A DNA stretch of 64,000 bases from Campylobacter curvus. GTDB taxonomy: Bacteria; Campylobacterota; Campylobacteria; Campylobacterales; Campylobacteraceae. Position 1 is the stretch's first letter. Each line of letters starts with the position of its first letter. Both the position numbers and the translations under genes were made by a program. Under the pieces are notes generated by a model. That model ran no database searches, was not told the origin of the DNA, and saw only the letters and a list, made by a program, of their open reading frames with translations. The DNA is taken from contig NZ_CP053826.1 in NCBI RefSeq assembly GCF_013372125.1, positions 1,054,001-1,118,000 on the forward strand. The letters are read 5' to 3'. Of the stretch, positions 53,835 through 62,919 are shown piece by piece.

Positions 53835-54719
53835 ATGTTAAAAGGCATTTTGTGTTCCGTTTTGGCCTCATTTTTGTTTGGTTGCATATACTATCTCTCC
53901 GTTTTCATGCAGCCACTTGGCGGAGAGGCGTTATTTGGATATCGTATGCTTTTCACGCTACCTTTAATCGTGGCGGCGATATTTTTACTAAAACAAAAGC
54001 GAAATTTCAAAGAATTTTTACTCACGCTAAAACAAAAGCCAAAGCTCATAGCCGTTTTGCTAGTCACCTCCTCGATCTCGTCGTTTCAGATGTGGCTATA
54101 TCTTTGGGCACCAAGCAACGGCGCGGCGCTGAAAGTCTCGATCGGCTACTTGATACTGCCTATCGTGATGGTCATCGTCGGGCGCCTCGTTTTTAAAGAG
54201 CATCTTTCAAAGATCAAGCTTTTATCGATATCCTTTGCCGTTTTGGGCGTAGGTAGTAGCCTGGTCTCAAGCTCGGGGATATCCTGGGAAAGTGCCGGTG
54301 TTTTTTGTTTGTATCCGGTATATTTCGGACTTAGGAAATTTTACGGTATAGCAAATTTCCCCAGCTTTACGATCGAGATGTTTTTCATGTTTTTGTTTTC
54401 ATCTTATTTCATCACGCTTGCCGATATGGACTTCGTCCTTTCTAAAAACCCTAAAATTTACTATCTTTTAGTGCTGATGGGCCTAATCAGCGGCACCGCA
54501 CTCATCTCTCAGATCATCTCCAGCATCCTGGTGCCCATAAACGTTTTAGGACTGCTTACGTATCTAGAGCCTATTTTTATGTTCGCAGTCTCGTTCATGA
54601 TAGGCGAAAAGCTTGATGAGAGCTCTTATTTTCTGATGTTTTGCTTAAGCGCGGCTATCGTTTTACTGATGATAGACAGCCTAAACAACATCAAAATTTC
54701 AAAACGAGCGGCGCGATGA
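53835..54719 (+). CDS. EamA/DMT superfamily transporter 1
   Basis: A 294-residue inner-membrane protein with about ten spans in two EamA-like halves, for example KGILCSVLASFLFGCIYYL at the start and LLTYLEPIFMFAVSFMIGE near the end, where the EPIF segment is typical of the drug/metabolite transporter superfamily. It is a more distant member than the next two genes. Its stop overlaps the start of transporter 2 by 4 bp. Substrate unknown; exporters of amino acids or metabolites are common in this family. Confidence 0.85.
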   Translation: MLKGILCSVLASFLFGCIYYLSVFMQPLGGEALFGYRMLFTLPLIVAAIFLLKQKRNFKEFLLTLKQKPKLIAVLLVTSSISSFQMWLYLWAPSNGAALKVSIGYLILPIVMVIVGRLVFKEHLSKIKLLSISFAVLGVGSSLVSSSGISWESAGVFCLYPVYFGLRKFYGIANFPSFTIEMFFMFLFSSYFITLADMDFVLSKNPKIYYLLVLMGLISGTALISQIISSILVPINVLGLLTYLEPIFMFAVSFMIGEKLDESSYFLMFCLSAAIVLLMIDSLNNIKISKRAAR

Positions 54720-55588
54720 ATACGCCTAACGAGCAAACAAAGGGCTTCATCTACGCATTATCGGCGTTTTTGATGTGGGGATTTTTGCCGCTGTTTTTTG
54801 GCCTTTTTGGTAAGGACGTGAGCGCGTATGAAATTTTAGCTCACAGGATCATCTGGTCGTTTGCGCTGATGGCTGCTTTCTTGCTGATGTCTAAAAAGGC
54901 GAAAAATATCAAAATTTTGCTTCAAGATACGAAAACCGCAAAAATGCTCTTTCTAAGCGGCACACTAATCAGCCTAAACTGGGGTGTGTATGTCTATGCC
55001 GTAAATAACGGCAAAATTTTAGAAAGCAGCCTTGGCTCTTTCATAAACCCCTTGGTAAATATGCTCCTTGGCGTGATCATTTTTAAAGAAAAGCTAGGCA
55101 AAATGGAAATTTTTGGAGTCTGCATGGTCGTGCTCGCCGTATCTGTCCAGGTACTTCATTTTGGCGACCTGCCGCTAGTGGCGATATTTTCGGCTTTGTC
55201 GTTCGCCTTTTACGCAGCAGTCAGGAAAAGCATCAAGATAGCCGCATTAGACGGACTTTTCATCGAAACGATGCTCGTAGTGCCTTTTGCTTTATGCTAC
55301 GTTTTATATCTCGCCGCAAGCGGGCAAAGCCACTTCGGGCTAAATCAAAATTCCATACTCTTTGTGCTCTCCAGCTTTGTCACGGTCGTGCCTCTCATGG
55401 CCTTCAACGCTGCGACCGTGCGCATAAATTTAAGCACGATCGGATACTTGCAGTATCTCTCGCCCAGCATCGGTATGCTCTGCGCGGTGTTTGTCTTTGG
55501 CGAAACGCTAGATATTTACAGGCTCGCTTCGTTTTGCCTGATATGGTTTGCGCTGCTTGTCGTCGCACTAGGAAGGATAAGGCGTTGA
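54716..55588 (+). CDS. RarD-like EamA transporter 2
   Basis: Start set at 54716 (MNTPNEQTKGFIYALSAFLMWG), overlapping the previous stop; an upstream ATG lies inside gene 1. The 290-residue product has ten predicted spans and RarD-type motifs: KGFIYALSAFLMWGFLPLFF, EILAHRIIWS and the C-terminal TIGYLQYLSPSIGMLCAVFVFGE (in part). RarD relatives were named for chloramphenicol sensitivity, but the substrate is unknown. It is highly similar in plan to transporter 3, pointing to tandem duplication. Confidence 0.87.
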   Translation: MNTPNEQTKGFIYALSAFLMWGFLPLFFGLFGKDVSAYEILAHRIIWSFALMAAFLLMSKKAKNIKILLQDTKTAKMLFLSGTLISLNWGVYVYAVNNGKILESSLGSFINPLVNMLLGVIIFKEKLGKMEIFGVCMVVLAVSVQVLHFGDLPLVAIFSALSFAFYAAVRKSIKIAALDGLFIETMLVVPFALCYVLYLAASGQSHFGLNQNSILFVLSSFVTVVPLMAFNAATVRINLSTIGYLQYLSPSIGMLCAVFVFGETLDIYRLASFCLIWFALLVVALGRIRR

Positions 55589-56430
55589 GCGAAGAGAAAA
55601 AGGGGCTCATTTACGGTATCAGCGCATTTACGCTATGGGGTTTTTTAGTCGTCTTTTTCAAGCAGTTTGACGGCGTAAATCCATACGAGATAGTCGCTCA
55701 CCGCCTCATCTGGTCGGCAGTCGTTTTATTTTTCGTTTTACTATGGCTAAAAAGGTTTAAAAAAGCGTGCAAAATTTTGCTTGATCTGCGCGTGAGCTTT
55801 TGGCTGTTTGCGAGCGGATTTTTACTGGCTTCAAGCTGGTGTATATTCGTCTATGCCGTAGATGCGAGCCTTGTACTGCAGGCTAGTCTTGGAAATTTCA
55901 TAAGCCCTTTGATCTCCATTTTGCTAGGATTTGTCGTCTTAAAAGAGAAAATTTCAACCGGAGCTAAAATTTCGATCGCGATAGTCTTTATAGCCATCAT
56001 GGTACAGGTCTTTGCCATCGGCTCGCTGCCCGTTTTGTCGATACTTTTAGCACTCATCGTGGCAGCCTACGGGCTAATAAGAAAACAGGTCAAAGTGCCT
56101 GCGCTTGAGGGCTTGTTCGTAGAAAATTTACTGATCTTGCCAATAGTCCTGGTTTATATTTTCTATGTCGTCGTCTCGGGGCAAAATCACTTTCTAGCCG
56201 ATCTAAACGGCGCCTTACTGATACTTTGCGGTCCGGTCACCATCGTGCCGCTATTATTTTTCACAGCCGGTGCGACGCGCATAAATTTAAGCCTCATGGG
56301 CTATTTGCAATACATAAACCCGACTATATCGATGCTTTTAGCGATATTCGTATACGGCGAAAAGGTAGAATTTTATAAACTCGTGTCGTTTTGCCTGATC
56401 TGGCTAGCGCTTGGTATCATGAGCTTGTAA
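55585..56430 (+). CDS. RarD-like EamA transporter 3
   Basis: I place the start at the TTG at 55585, which overlaps the stop of transporter 2 by 4 bp and is preceded by GGAAGGA. The open frame extends far upstream, but only as a shadow of gene 2. The 281-residue product reads LSEEKKGLIYGISAFTLWGFL (first residue Met in vivo), YEIVAHRLIWS and LMGYLQYINPTISMLLAIFVYGE in short blocks, the same motifs in the same order as transporter 2. The pair may form a heterodimer, as for some duplicated small transporters. Confidence 0.84.
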   Translation: MSEEKKGLIYGISAFTLWGFLVVFFKQFDGVNPYEIVAHRLIWSAVVLFFVLLWLKRFKKACKILLDLRVSFWLFASGFLLASSWCIFVYAVDASLVLQASLGNFISPLISILLGFVVLKEKISTGAKISIAIVFIAIMVQVFAIGSLPVLSILLALIVAAYGLIRKQVKVPALEGLFVENLLILPIVLVYIFYVVVSGQNHFLADLNGALLILCGPVTIVPLLFFTAGATRINLSLMGYLQYINPTISMLLAIFVYGEKVEFYKLVSFCLIWLALGIMSL

Positions 56431-56459
56431 GGAATTTACACTTATAAAAGGAAAACACA

Positions 56460-56927
56460 ATGAATCAAATGGAAATTTACATAATCATCGCGGTGGTGGC
56501 TGGCGTCTTGCTTTATTTGCAGATACAAAAATTTACAAAAAGGCTTGATGAAGAGGAAGCGGAATTTGGCGCTCCGCGCTCACAAATAGGTGCTTTGACG
56601 CTACAAAACAGTAGCGAAAAATATCAAAAATTTTGCGACAGCATCGACGCACAGCTAAGAGAGCTAAAGCAACACGCCCTTTACGACAAAGCGCTAAAAA
56701 ACGAGGATACGCAGGAGAGATTCCTAGAGGAGCTAAGCAATATCAGCAAGAAGCTGACCTTTGTGCAGACGATGAACGCAAACACCAAAGACAGCGGCAA
56801 ATGGGAGAGCGAGCTGATGGAAATTTTAAGCAGGATCGAGCGGCTGGTAGATGAAAATTTCAAAGAGCCAAAAGAGACGAACGATAAAATCAGAGAGAGC
56901 CTGAAAGAGGAATTTACAAGGCTTTGA
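56460..56927 (+). CDS. Hypothetical membrane-anchored helical protein
   Basis: A 155-residue protein with one N-terminal span (about 4-21, MEIYIIIAVVAGVLLYLQ) and a charged helical remainder with possible coiled coil (residues about 60-150). Start follows AAAGGAAA by eight bases. It lies 29 bp after the transporters and may share their transcript. No family recognised. Confidence 0.68.
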   Translation: MNQMEIYIIIAVVAGVLLYLQIQKFTKRLDEEEAEFGAPRSQIGALTLQNSSEKYQKFCDSIDAQLRELKQHALYDKALKNEDTQERFLEELSNISKKLTFVQTMNANTKDSGKWESELMEILSRIERLVDENFKEPKETNDKIRESLKEEFTRL

Positions 56928-56990
56928 AATTTCGTTACACTTATGCAGTCGGCCGTCGCGAAATGCCCTTTAAATCCTTCAAATTTGCGC

Positions 56991-56996
56991 TATGAT
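56991..56996 (+). promoter_or_regulatory. -10 hexamer upstream of the rnpB-like remnant
   Basis: TATGAT preceded by AAATTTGCGC, about 8 bp upstream of the first base of the remnant (near 57004). It could still drive a short RNA. Confidence 0.35.
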
Positions 56997-57001
56997 CGCC
57001 T

Positions 57002-57071
57002 CGATACGGCAAGTGATCGCTTGAAAAAGAGGAAAGTCCAAGCTGCGATAGGCTTATCGCCGTGCTTTTTT
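57002..57071 (+). pseudogene. RNase P RNA (rnpB) remnant with the middle deleted, possible small RNA
   Basis: The 11-mer GAGGAAAGTCC (57029-57039) is the conserved 5' hallmark of bacterial RNase P RNA and is preceded by AAGTGATCGCTTG, as in its P2/P3 region. Only 11 bases later comes GGCTTATC (57051-57058), the hallmark of the 3' end, then a T-run (57066-57071). The 200-300 nt that should lie between, including the conserved central and P4-3' parts, are missing. TACGGC (57005-57010) can pair with GCCGTG near the 3' end, like a short P1. GCGATA/TATCGC forms a hairpin just before the T-run. It cannot be the working rnpB, which should be elsewhere. The rest of the gap to 57114 holds nothing else I can identify. 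Confidence 0.6.
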
Positions 57072-57114
57072 ACCTGCCTGCACGATCAAAATACATAAAA
57101 TTTTACGCATTATC

Positions 57115-58167
57115 TCAAAGAGCGGCTTTAAGCGCCATTATACGCTTATAAGACTCGTCTATACGCTCTTTACTTATCTTATTTTCATTTATCGCATCAA
57201 GGATATACTGCACCACGAGCTCGGCAGTCCTGCGTTCACCTATCTTAAATTCGCTAAAAAGGAGGATGTCACCGCCAGCGTTTATAAATTTTATGATCTT
57301 TTCTTTTAAAGGCCCGTCTCCAGCGCCTTTCATCAGCATATCGTCGCTAATGACCACGCCGTCATATTTAAATTCCCCGCGCAAAAGATCGCCTATGATC
57401 TTTTTAGACAAGGTCGCAGGATTGGCCTCGTCAAGCTCTTTTACATACAAATGTCCGACCATGATGAACTTGGCTCGGTTCGTGCTTATAGCGTCACGAT
57501 ATGGCAAAAGCGCCTCTTTTGTCAGCACGACCTCACTTTTGCTTTTGTGTGAGTCCTCTTTTGAGTCGCCGTGACCCGGGAAATGTTTTAGCGTCGTGAT
57601 GATGCCGTCTCTTTTGAACGCGTCCATAAAGGCGTTTGCATAAAATATCACTTTGCTTGCATTTTCGCTAAAAGCCCGCTCTTTAGCCCCGATGATCGGC
57701 GAGGCCTCATCGTGCAGATCAACCACTGGTGCTAGATCCACATTTATGCCGCTTTGCTTTAGCTCATCGGCCATTTGCTCGTAAATTTCAGCCGCCTGCT
57801 TTATGTCAAGCGTAGCTGCGACCTCTTTCGCGCTAGGATAGGGTCCACCAAAGCTCGCATCTTTCATACGCGTGACGTTGCCGCCCTCCTCGTCTATGGC
57901 GATGAAAATTTTAGGATTTTTATCTTTGATCGCCTTTGTCAGGGTTTGCAGCTGCGCCTTGTCCTTTACGTTTCTGCCAAGCAGCACCACGCCGCCAAAG
58001 CGCTCGTATCCTACGTCACTGAGCATAGCTCTGACGCTGGCATCTTTAGTGCTGGTGCCGTTAAAGCCCACCATCACCATCTGCGAGGCCTTGGCCCTTA
58101 GGCTCACGTCCGCCGCACATAAATTCAATACCAAAAAGCATAAGGTGGCTAAAATTTTAAATTTCAT
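57115..58167 (-). CDS. nagZ: Glycoside hydrolase family 3 beta-N-acetylhexosaminidase NagZ
   Basis: Cleaves GlcNAc from muropeptides in cell-wall recycling. The 350-residue product shows the family signature KHFPGHGDSKEDSH (catalytic His/Asp loop) and the nucleophile segment VVISDDMLMKGA. An N-terminal signal-like stretch (KILATLCFLVLNLCAADVS) suggests export to the periplasm or membrane anchoring, unlike the cytosolic NagZ of E. coli. It overlaps gpsA by 4 bp. Confidence 0.92.
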   Translation of the reverse strand: MKFKILATLCFLVLNLCAADVSLRAKASQMVMVGFNGTSTKDASVRAMLSDVGYERFGGVVLLGRNVKDKAQLQTLTKAIKDKNPKIFIAIDEEGGNVTRMKDASFGGPYPSAKEVAATLDIKQAAEIYEQMADELKQSGINVDLAPVVDLHDEASPIIGAKERAFSENASKVIFYANAFMDAFKRDGIITTLKHFPGHGDSKEDSHKSKSEVVLTKEALLPYRDAISTNRAKFIMVGHLYVKELDEANPATLSKKIIGDLLRGEFKYDGVVISDDMLMKGAGDGPLKEKIIKFINAGGDILLFSEFKIGERRTAELVVQYILDAINENKISKERIDESYKRIMALKAAL

Positions 58168-59054
58168 TTGCGCCCCAGAAGCGATTTTAGGCTCTCGTAA
58201 ACGTCTTTGCCCTCAAGCATCTTTACTACTTCATCGACTATGGGCACGTAGATGCCTTTTTCTTTTGCGAGCTTGCTTATCGCCCTTGCGGTGTCCACGC
58301 CCTCGGCGACCTCTCCTAGCTCGTTTAAAATTTTTTCGAGCTCCTCGTTCCTAGCGATGCCAAGCCCTACGCGGTAGTTCCTGGAAAGTATGCTAGAAGC
58401 CGTCAAAAAAAGATCTCCCGCACCGCTAAGACCTATGAAAGTCTCATCCTTTGCACCAAAATATTTGCCAAATCTAGCCATCTCGACGAGCCCGCGCGAT
58501 ATGAGGCTGGCGCGAGCATTGTTGCCAAGCCCTAAACCGTCGCAGATCCCGCCTGCGATAGCGATCACGTTTTTATACGCACCGCACACCTCTGCACCGA
58601 TGACGTCGTCTGAGGTGTAGGCCTTGATATAGCTTGGAAAAAAGCTCGCAAATCGCGCCGCAAGGTCTAAATTTAGAGAATTTATGACAAGGGCGCAGGG
58701 TAATTTTTTCTCGACCTCCTTTGAAAAGGTCGGACCCGAAAGAAACGCCAAATTTTGCGCGCTGACGTAACCTTCGTAAATTTCGTTAAGAAACCTCGAA
58801 CTTTTGGTCTCTATGCCCTTAGAGGCCACTAAAATTTTTTGCCCGTTATTTTTGAAATTTCGCTCCAGCCACTGGGCGGTAGCCTGGGTAGGGATCGTAA
58901 AGACTAAGTAATCGCAGGCTAAAGCGTCCTCAAGACTGACGAAATTTGGGATATCGCGCGGCGTCCTGGAGCTGATCACGCAGTCGTTGTTTTGCCCGAG
59001 CGCGTGAAATAACGCACTGCCCCATTTGCCCGCTCCGATCACTGCTATTTTCAT
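58164..59054 (-). CDS. gpsA: Glycerol-3-phosphate dehydrogenase GpsA
   Basis: NAD(P)-dependent reduction of dihydroxyacetone phosphate to glycerol 3-phosphate for phospholipid synthesis. The 296-residue product has the Rossmann loop IGAGKWGSAL (6-15), LSGPTFSKEV, CGAYKNVIAIAGGICDGLGLG (in parts, with the catalytic Lys) and GLSGAGDLFLT. It lies 28 bp downstream of gatB and overlaps nagZ. Confidence 0.95.
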   Translation of the reverse strand: MKIAVIGAGKWGSALFHALGQNNDCVISSRTPRDIPNFVSLEDALACDYLVFTIPTQATAQWLERNFKNNGQKILVASKGIETKSSRFLNEIYEGYVSAQNLAFLSGPTFSKEVEKKLPCALVINSLNLDLAARFASFFPSYIKAYTSDDVIGAEVCGAYKNVIAIAGGICDGLGLGNNARASLISRGLVEMARFGKYFGAKDETFIGLSGAGDLFLTASSILSRNYRVGLGIARNEELEKILNELGEVAEGVDTARAISKLAKEKGIYVPIVDEVVKMLEGKDVYESLKSLLGRK

Positions 59055-59082
59055 TTTCGTGCCCTAAATTTCGATCTCAATC

Positions 59083-60507
59083 TCAAGCCAGCCTTGATTT
59101 TAAAAGCTCGTTTACTTTAGCAGGGTTGAACGCGCCCTTGCCCTCTTTCATCACCTGACCGACGAAAAAGCCAAACATCTTGTCCTTACCAGCTTTGTAT
59201 TCTGCGACCTTATCGGCGTTTGCGGCTAAAATTTGATCGATTATCGCTACTATCGCCGAGTCGTCACTGACTTGCTTTAGCCCCAGCTTTTCTATGACGG
59301 CATCGACGTCTTCACTGGGATGCTCCATGAGATAGTCAAGCACCTCTTTGCCGGCTTTGCCGCTTATCGTGCCGGCTTCTATGCGCCTTAAAAACTCGAT
59401 CATCTTAGCGCTATTTATCGGGCTGGTCTCGATGGTGACGCCATTTTTAAGGCGTCCGTTTAGCTCCACGAGCAGCCATGTCACGCAAAGCTTTGGTGAA
59501 ATTTTGGCATTTACCAGATCCTCGAAATATCGCGACATCTCGATAGTGCTTACTAAATTTAGCGCGTCATCCTCTTTGACGCCAAATTCCTTTTGATAGC
59601 GCACCACCTTATCATCGGCCAGCTCAGGGATCTTTATCGCCTCGTCATACATCGCTTCATCGACCAAAACCGGCAGTAGATCGGGATCCGGGAAATATCT
59701 ATACTCGGCGCTATCCTCTTTACCTCTCATCGAGCGAGTGACCAAATTTGTCGTATCAAAAAGGCGCGTCTCTTGATAGACTTCCTCGTCGTATTTGCCG
59801 TCTTCCCACGCAGCACTTTGGCGCTCTACCTCGTAGTCGATCGCCTTTTGGATAAATTTAAACGAGTTTAAATTCTTGATCTCGACGCGCGTGTAGAGCT
59901 TGCTGTCGCCCTTTGGACGGATCGAGACGTTTGCGTCGCAGCGAAAGCTACCCTCTTGCATATTTGCGTCGCTGATGTTTAAAAAGCGCAAAATAGAGTG
60001 CAGCTTTTTCAGATACGCGACCGCTTCATCGGAGCTTCTTAGATCAGGTTCGCTCACGATCTCAAGTAGCGGTGTGCCAGCGCGGTTTAGATCGACTAGA
60101 CTATGATCGCTTTCGTGGATGTTTTTACCGGCGTCCTCTTCGAGATGAGCGCGTGTGATGCCGATGCGTTTTTTCTCACCGTTTACGTCTATGATGAGCT
60201 CGCCGCCCTCGACGATAGGTATCTCAAACTGCGAAATTTGATATGCCTTTGGCAAATCGGGATAAAAATAATTTTTTCTATTGAAAACGGATTTTTTATT
60301 TATTTTAGCGTTTATGGCCGTGCCAAAGCTGATCGCCTTTTTTACGGCTTCTTTATTTAGTACGGGCAAAGCTCCCGGCAATGCCAAGCAAGTCGGACAA
60401 ACGTGAGTATTGGCCTCGTCGCCAAAGCTGGTAGAGCAAGAGCAGAAAATTTTCGTTTTTGTGTTTAATTGGGTATGAACCTCAAGTCCTATAACGACTT
60501 CGAACAT
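59083..60507 (-). CDS. gatB: Asp-tRNA(Asn)/Glu-tRNA(Gln) amidotransferase subunit B
   Basis: Kinase/tRNA-binding subunit of GatCAB, which makes Gln-tRNA and Asn-tRNA by transamidation; Campylobacter lacks glutaminyl-tRNA synthetase. The 474-residue product has the opening [18 protein letters not shown], the zinc cysteines of CSCS and [22 protein letters not shown] and the C-terminal YqeY-like tail ending [21 protein letters not shown] (in parts). The usual size for the family. Confidence 0.97.
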   Translation of the reverse strand: MFEVVIGLEVHTQLNTKTKIFCSCSTSFGDEANTHVCPTCLALPGALPVLNKEAVKKAISFGTAINAKINKKSVFNRKNYFYPDLPKAYQISQFEIPIVEGGELIIDVNGEKKRIGITRAHLEEDAGKNIHESDHSLVDLNRAGTPLLEIVSEPDLRSSDEAVAYLKKLHSILRFLNISDANMQEGSFRCDANVSIRPKGDSKLYTRVEIKNLNSFKFIQKAIDYEVERQSAAWEDGKYDEEVYQETRLFDTTNLVTRSMRGKEDSAEYRYFPDPDLLPVLVDEAMYDEAIKIPELADDKVVRYQKEFGVKEDDALNLVSTIEMSRYFEDLVNAKISPKLCVTWLLVELNGRLKNGVTIETSPINSAKMIEFLRRIEAGTISGKAGKEVLDYLMEHPSEDVDAVIEKLGLKQVSDDSAIVAIIDQILAANADKVAEYKAGKDKMFGFFVGQVMKEGKGAFNPAKVNELLKSRLA

Positions 60508-60577
60508 AGATAACCTTTAATGCTTAAAATGCGAATTTAAAGGTGTATTTTATCAGGTATTTGTTTTAAGTTATCTA

Positions 60578-60599
60578 AAAGCCACGAAATCGTGGCTTT
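60578..60599 (-). terminator. Intrinsic terminator after atpB
   Basis: AAAGCCACGA and TCGTGGCTTT form a near-perfect 10-bp stem around a short AA loop, with flanking A and T tracts on both sides, so it can act in either direction. It lies just after the atpB stop (minus strand). Confidence 0.65.
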
Positions 60600-60604
60600 A
60601 AATT

Positions 60605-61282
60605 TCAGTGTTCTTCGATGGCTACGGCACCGGCTAGATAAACGTAAGTCAGCATCATAAAGATAAACGTTTGTAAAACCGCCATAAGAGTCAGTAGCGC
60701 ATACGCAGGTAGCGGCGCAAACCAAGGCGCAAGAGTCAGCATGACTAGTAAGAACAAATCGTCGCCTTTGATGTTTCCAAAAAGTCGGAAAGATAGCGAA
60801 ACAATGCGCGAAAGGTGAGAGATGATCTCTACTGGAAACATCAGCGGAGCCAGCGCCTTGCTAGGGCCCATGAAATGTCCGAAGTATTTGAAAAATCCGT
60901 TCTTTTTAATGCCCTCGAAATGATAATAAAAAAACACGATGAGAGCGAGCGTAAGGGTCAAATTTAAGCTAGAAGTCGGGGACTCGAAGCCGGGTATTAT
61001 GCCGATGGCGTTTGAAAAAAACACGACAAAGCCGATCGTCGCTACAAGAGGTAGATATTTTCTCGCTAAAGCCTCGCTACCAAGTGTATCGCGACCCATA
61101 GAGATGACGCCCTCGAGATAAGCCTCGACGATATTTTGAAGCCCTCTTGGCACCAGCTGCATCTTAGAAGTAGCAAGCTTTGCTACTAAAACGACGATGA
61201 TAGCGACAAGACAAAAGTGAAAAGCATAAACGAATAAATGGTTGTGGTAAATCAGATCAGAAAAAAGAAACAAATCTTTCAT
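60605..61282 (-). CDS. atpB: ATP synthase F0 subunit a
   Basis: Proton-channel subunit of F-type ATP synthase, 225 residues with five or six spans. The essential Arg is in [14 protein letters not shown], and the C-terminal [22 protein letters not shown] (in part) is typical. It stands alone, away from the F1 genes, as in other Campylobacter. It is 104 bp downstream of the TSUP gene on the same strand. Confidence 0.96.
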   Translation of the reverse strand: MKDLFLFSDLIYHNHLFVYAFHFCLVAIIVVLVAKLATSKMQLVPRGLQNIVEAYLEGVISMGRDTLGSEALARKYLPLVATIGFVVFFSNAIGIIPGFESPTSSLNLTLTLALIVFFYYHFEGIKKNGFFKYFGHFMGPSKALAPLMFPVEIISHLSRIVSLSFRLFGNIKGDDLFLLVMLTLAPWFAPLPAYALLTLMAVLQTFIFMMLTYVYLAGAVAIEEH

Positions 61283-61386
61283 GCATTAACCTTAAATTTA
61301 TAAATTTTGACGTGATGATAGCGAAATTTTAATTAATCCTTTTTTAAGGTCGCTAAATTTTACGCCCATTGATCGAAATTTCAAAA

Positions 61387-62148
61387 TCATTTGGCAAAAT
61401 AATCGTAAATGAGCTTTAAAATCGTCGCTGCGACTACTACCAAAAACATGGCTCGGATAAATTTCACCTCTTTTTTGATGACTAAATTTGAGCCGATATA
61501 TGCGCCAAATATCTGCCCTGCTCCCATCAAGATACCGACTAGCCAAAGCACTTGCCCGCCGATTATGAAAATGCCAAGCGAGACTACATTGCTCGTGAAA
61601 TTTAAAAGCTTCGTGTGAGCGACCGCTTTTTTCATATTCACTCCTATGAGCGCTATCATCGCAAAGGTCCAAAACGACCCGGCTCCCGGCCCGAAAAATC
61701 CGTCATAAAAGCCTAAAATCATACCAAAAACGACGTAGAAAATTCTTTTATCCATCCTAGCCCTGCGGTCGCTCTCGCCAACTTTTGGCATAAATATCGT
61801 ATATACGAAAATAGCTATAAGTAAAAACGGTATGACAAGCCTTAGAAAATCGGGATTTAAAAACAAAATAAGCACCGCACCGACGCAGGCTCCGATAAAG
61901 GTAAAAACGATACCAAGACTGGCTTCTTTGAAATTTATCATCCCCTTTTTGGCAAAATTTAAAGTCGCGGTGAAGCTGCCAAACGAGCCTTGAAGCTTGT
62001 TCGTACCAAGCGCTAGATGTGGCGGAACACCCATAGCCATAATGGCAGGTAGTGTAATAAGTCCTCCGCCGCCTGCGATAGAGTCGATAAAGCCGCCTAA
62101 AAATGCAGCCACAAAAAATACGAGATACGAAAGAAGGTCAAATTCCAT
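61387..62148 (-). CDS. TSUP/TauE-SafE family transporter
   Basis: A 253-residue inner-membrane protein with eight predicted spans and the duplicated TSUP motifs GGFIDSIAGGGGLITLPA at the start and GFYDGFFGPGAGSFWTFA near the middle. Family members move sulfite, sulfonates or related anions, in some cases taurine metabolites. The substrate is unknown. An overlapping frame at 61298-61672 is a shadow. Confidence 0.92.
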   Translation of the reverse strand: MEFDLLSYLVFFVAAFLGGFIDSIAGGGGLITLPAIMAMGVPPHLALGTNKLQGSFGSFTATLNFAKKGMINFKEASLGIVFTFIGACVGAVLILFLNPDFLRLVIPFLLIAIFVYTIFMPKVGESDRRARMDKRIFYVVFGMILGFYDGFFGPGAGSFWTFAMIALIGVNMKKAVAHTKLLNFTSNVVSLGIFIIGGQVLWLVGILMGAGQIFGAYIGSNLVIKKEVKFIRAMFLVVVAATILKLIYDYFAK

Positions 62149-62290
62149 TTCAAGCTCTTTTTTTGAATTAAGGCACGATTTTACAAAAAAATTTATAAAT
62201 TTTAACTCGCACTATGACCGATAAATAAAAGAAATTTACAAAAATAAGCAAAATTTACGAAGTAATTAAATCAGATATGAAATTTAAGCG

Positions 62291-62321
62291 CCCGCAAAAG
62301 CGCTCATCACCTAAGCGGGCT
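62291..62321 (-). terminator. Possible terminator after sodC
   Basis: GCCCGC and GCGGGC pair around a 19-nt loop that itself contains GAGCGC. It starts 8 bp past the sodC stop on the minus strand; the U-tract is weak. Confidence 0.35.
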
Positions 62322-62328
62322 AAAAAAT

Positions 62329-62865
62329 TTATTTGATGACCCCGCAGACCATCCTGGCTCCGCCACCGCCAAGGGCTTTAGGGTTGTCGCTGTGGTTATC
62401 TCCGCCGACGTGCACCATCAAAGAGTGACCTTTTAGCTCGTCAAGGCTTTTAATCTTTGGAGCCAAGACTGGGTAACCGGCACTTCCTTCGCTATCGACG
62501 TAAAGTGCCGGCAAGTCGCCTTTATGCCCCTTGTCGTCCCATGCAAAAGAGTGCATCTTCGTATCCATCGGATCCCAGTGTCCACCGGCTTTCATGCCCA
62601 GTCCTTTTTCAGTCGCGCCGCAGTCCGGGTTTTGATGAACGTGAAATCCGTGAATTCCGCTTTTAATGCCCTTAAGATCCGGAAAAAACGCTACACCGTA
62701 GTTTGTCTCGACCGCTACGACTTCACCGACTTTCTTATCGCCTTTTTCGCCAAGCTCGTTCATCTCTATGACTAGATGTTTTCCTGCTTTTGGATCGAAA
62801 TGATGCCCCTCGTGAGCAAACAACAAGCCGCAAAGCACGGCACTAAGTAAAACTATCTTTTTCAT
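62329..62865 (-). CDS. sodC: Periplasmic Cu/Zn superoxide dismutase
   Basis: Detoxifies superoxide in the periplasm. The 178-residue product has a signal peptide ([12 protein letters not shown]) and a metal-binding His-rich start (HEGHHFD) in the mature protein. The Cu/Zn ligands are visible in [18 protein letters not shown] and the loop with [14 protein letters not shown]; the disulfide cysteines are in PDCG and MVCGV. It is preceded by an inverted repeat that overlaps the probable promoter. Confidence 0.95.
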   Translation of the reverse strand: MKKIVLLSAVLCGLLFAHEGHHFDPKAGKHLVIEMNELGEKGDKKVGEVVAVETNYGVAFFPDLKGIKSGIHGFHVHQNPDCGATEKGLGMKAGGHWDPMDTKMHSFAWDDKGHKGDLPALYVDSEGSAGYPVLAPKIKSLDELKGHSLMVHVGGDNHSDNPKALGGGGARMVCGVIK

Positions 62866-62882
62866 ACTTTCTCCTTTTAAAA

Positions 62883-62900
62883 AGTTACTTGTTTGTAACT
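62883..62900 (-). promoter_or_regulatory. Candidate operator at the sodC promoter
   Basis: The perfect inverted repeat AGTTAC-N6-GTAACT lies 18-35 bp upstream of sodC and overlaps a TATAGT that could be its -10. The factor is unknown; an oxidative-stress regulator is plausible but only a guess. Confidence 0.4.
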
Positions 62901-62919
62901 ATATCAAAAGATTGTAAAC

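Noticed and set aside
54641-54715. Longer start for the second EamA transporter
   Set aside because: These codons read out of frame inside transporter 1, and the ATG at 54716 matches the family N-terminus and the ATGA overlap.
61298-61672. Minus-strand open frame of 124 codons overlapping the TSUP gene
   Set aside because: It is an out-of-frame shadow of the well-supported transporter gene, with no recognisable protein features.
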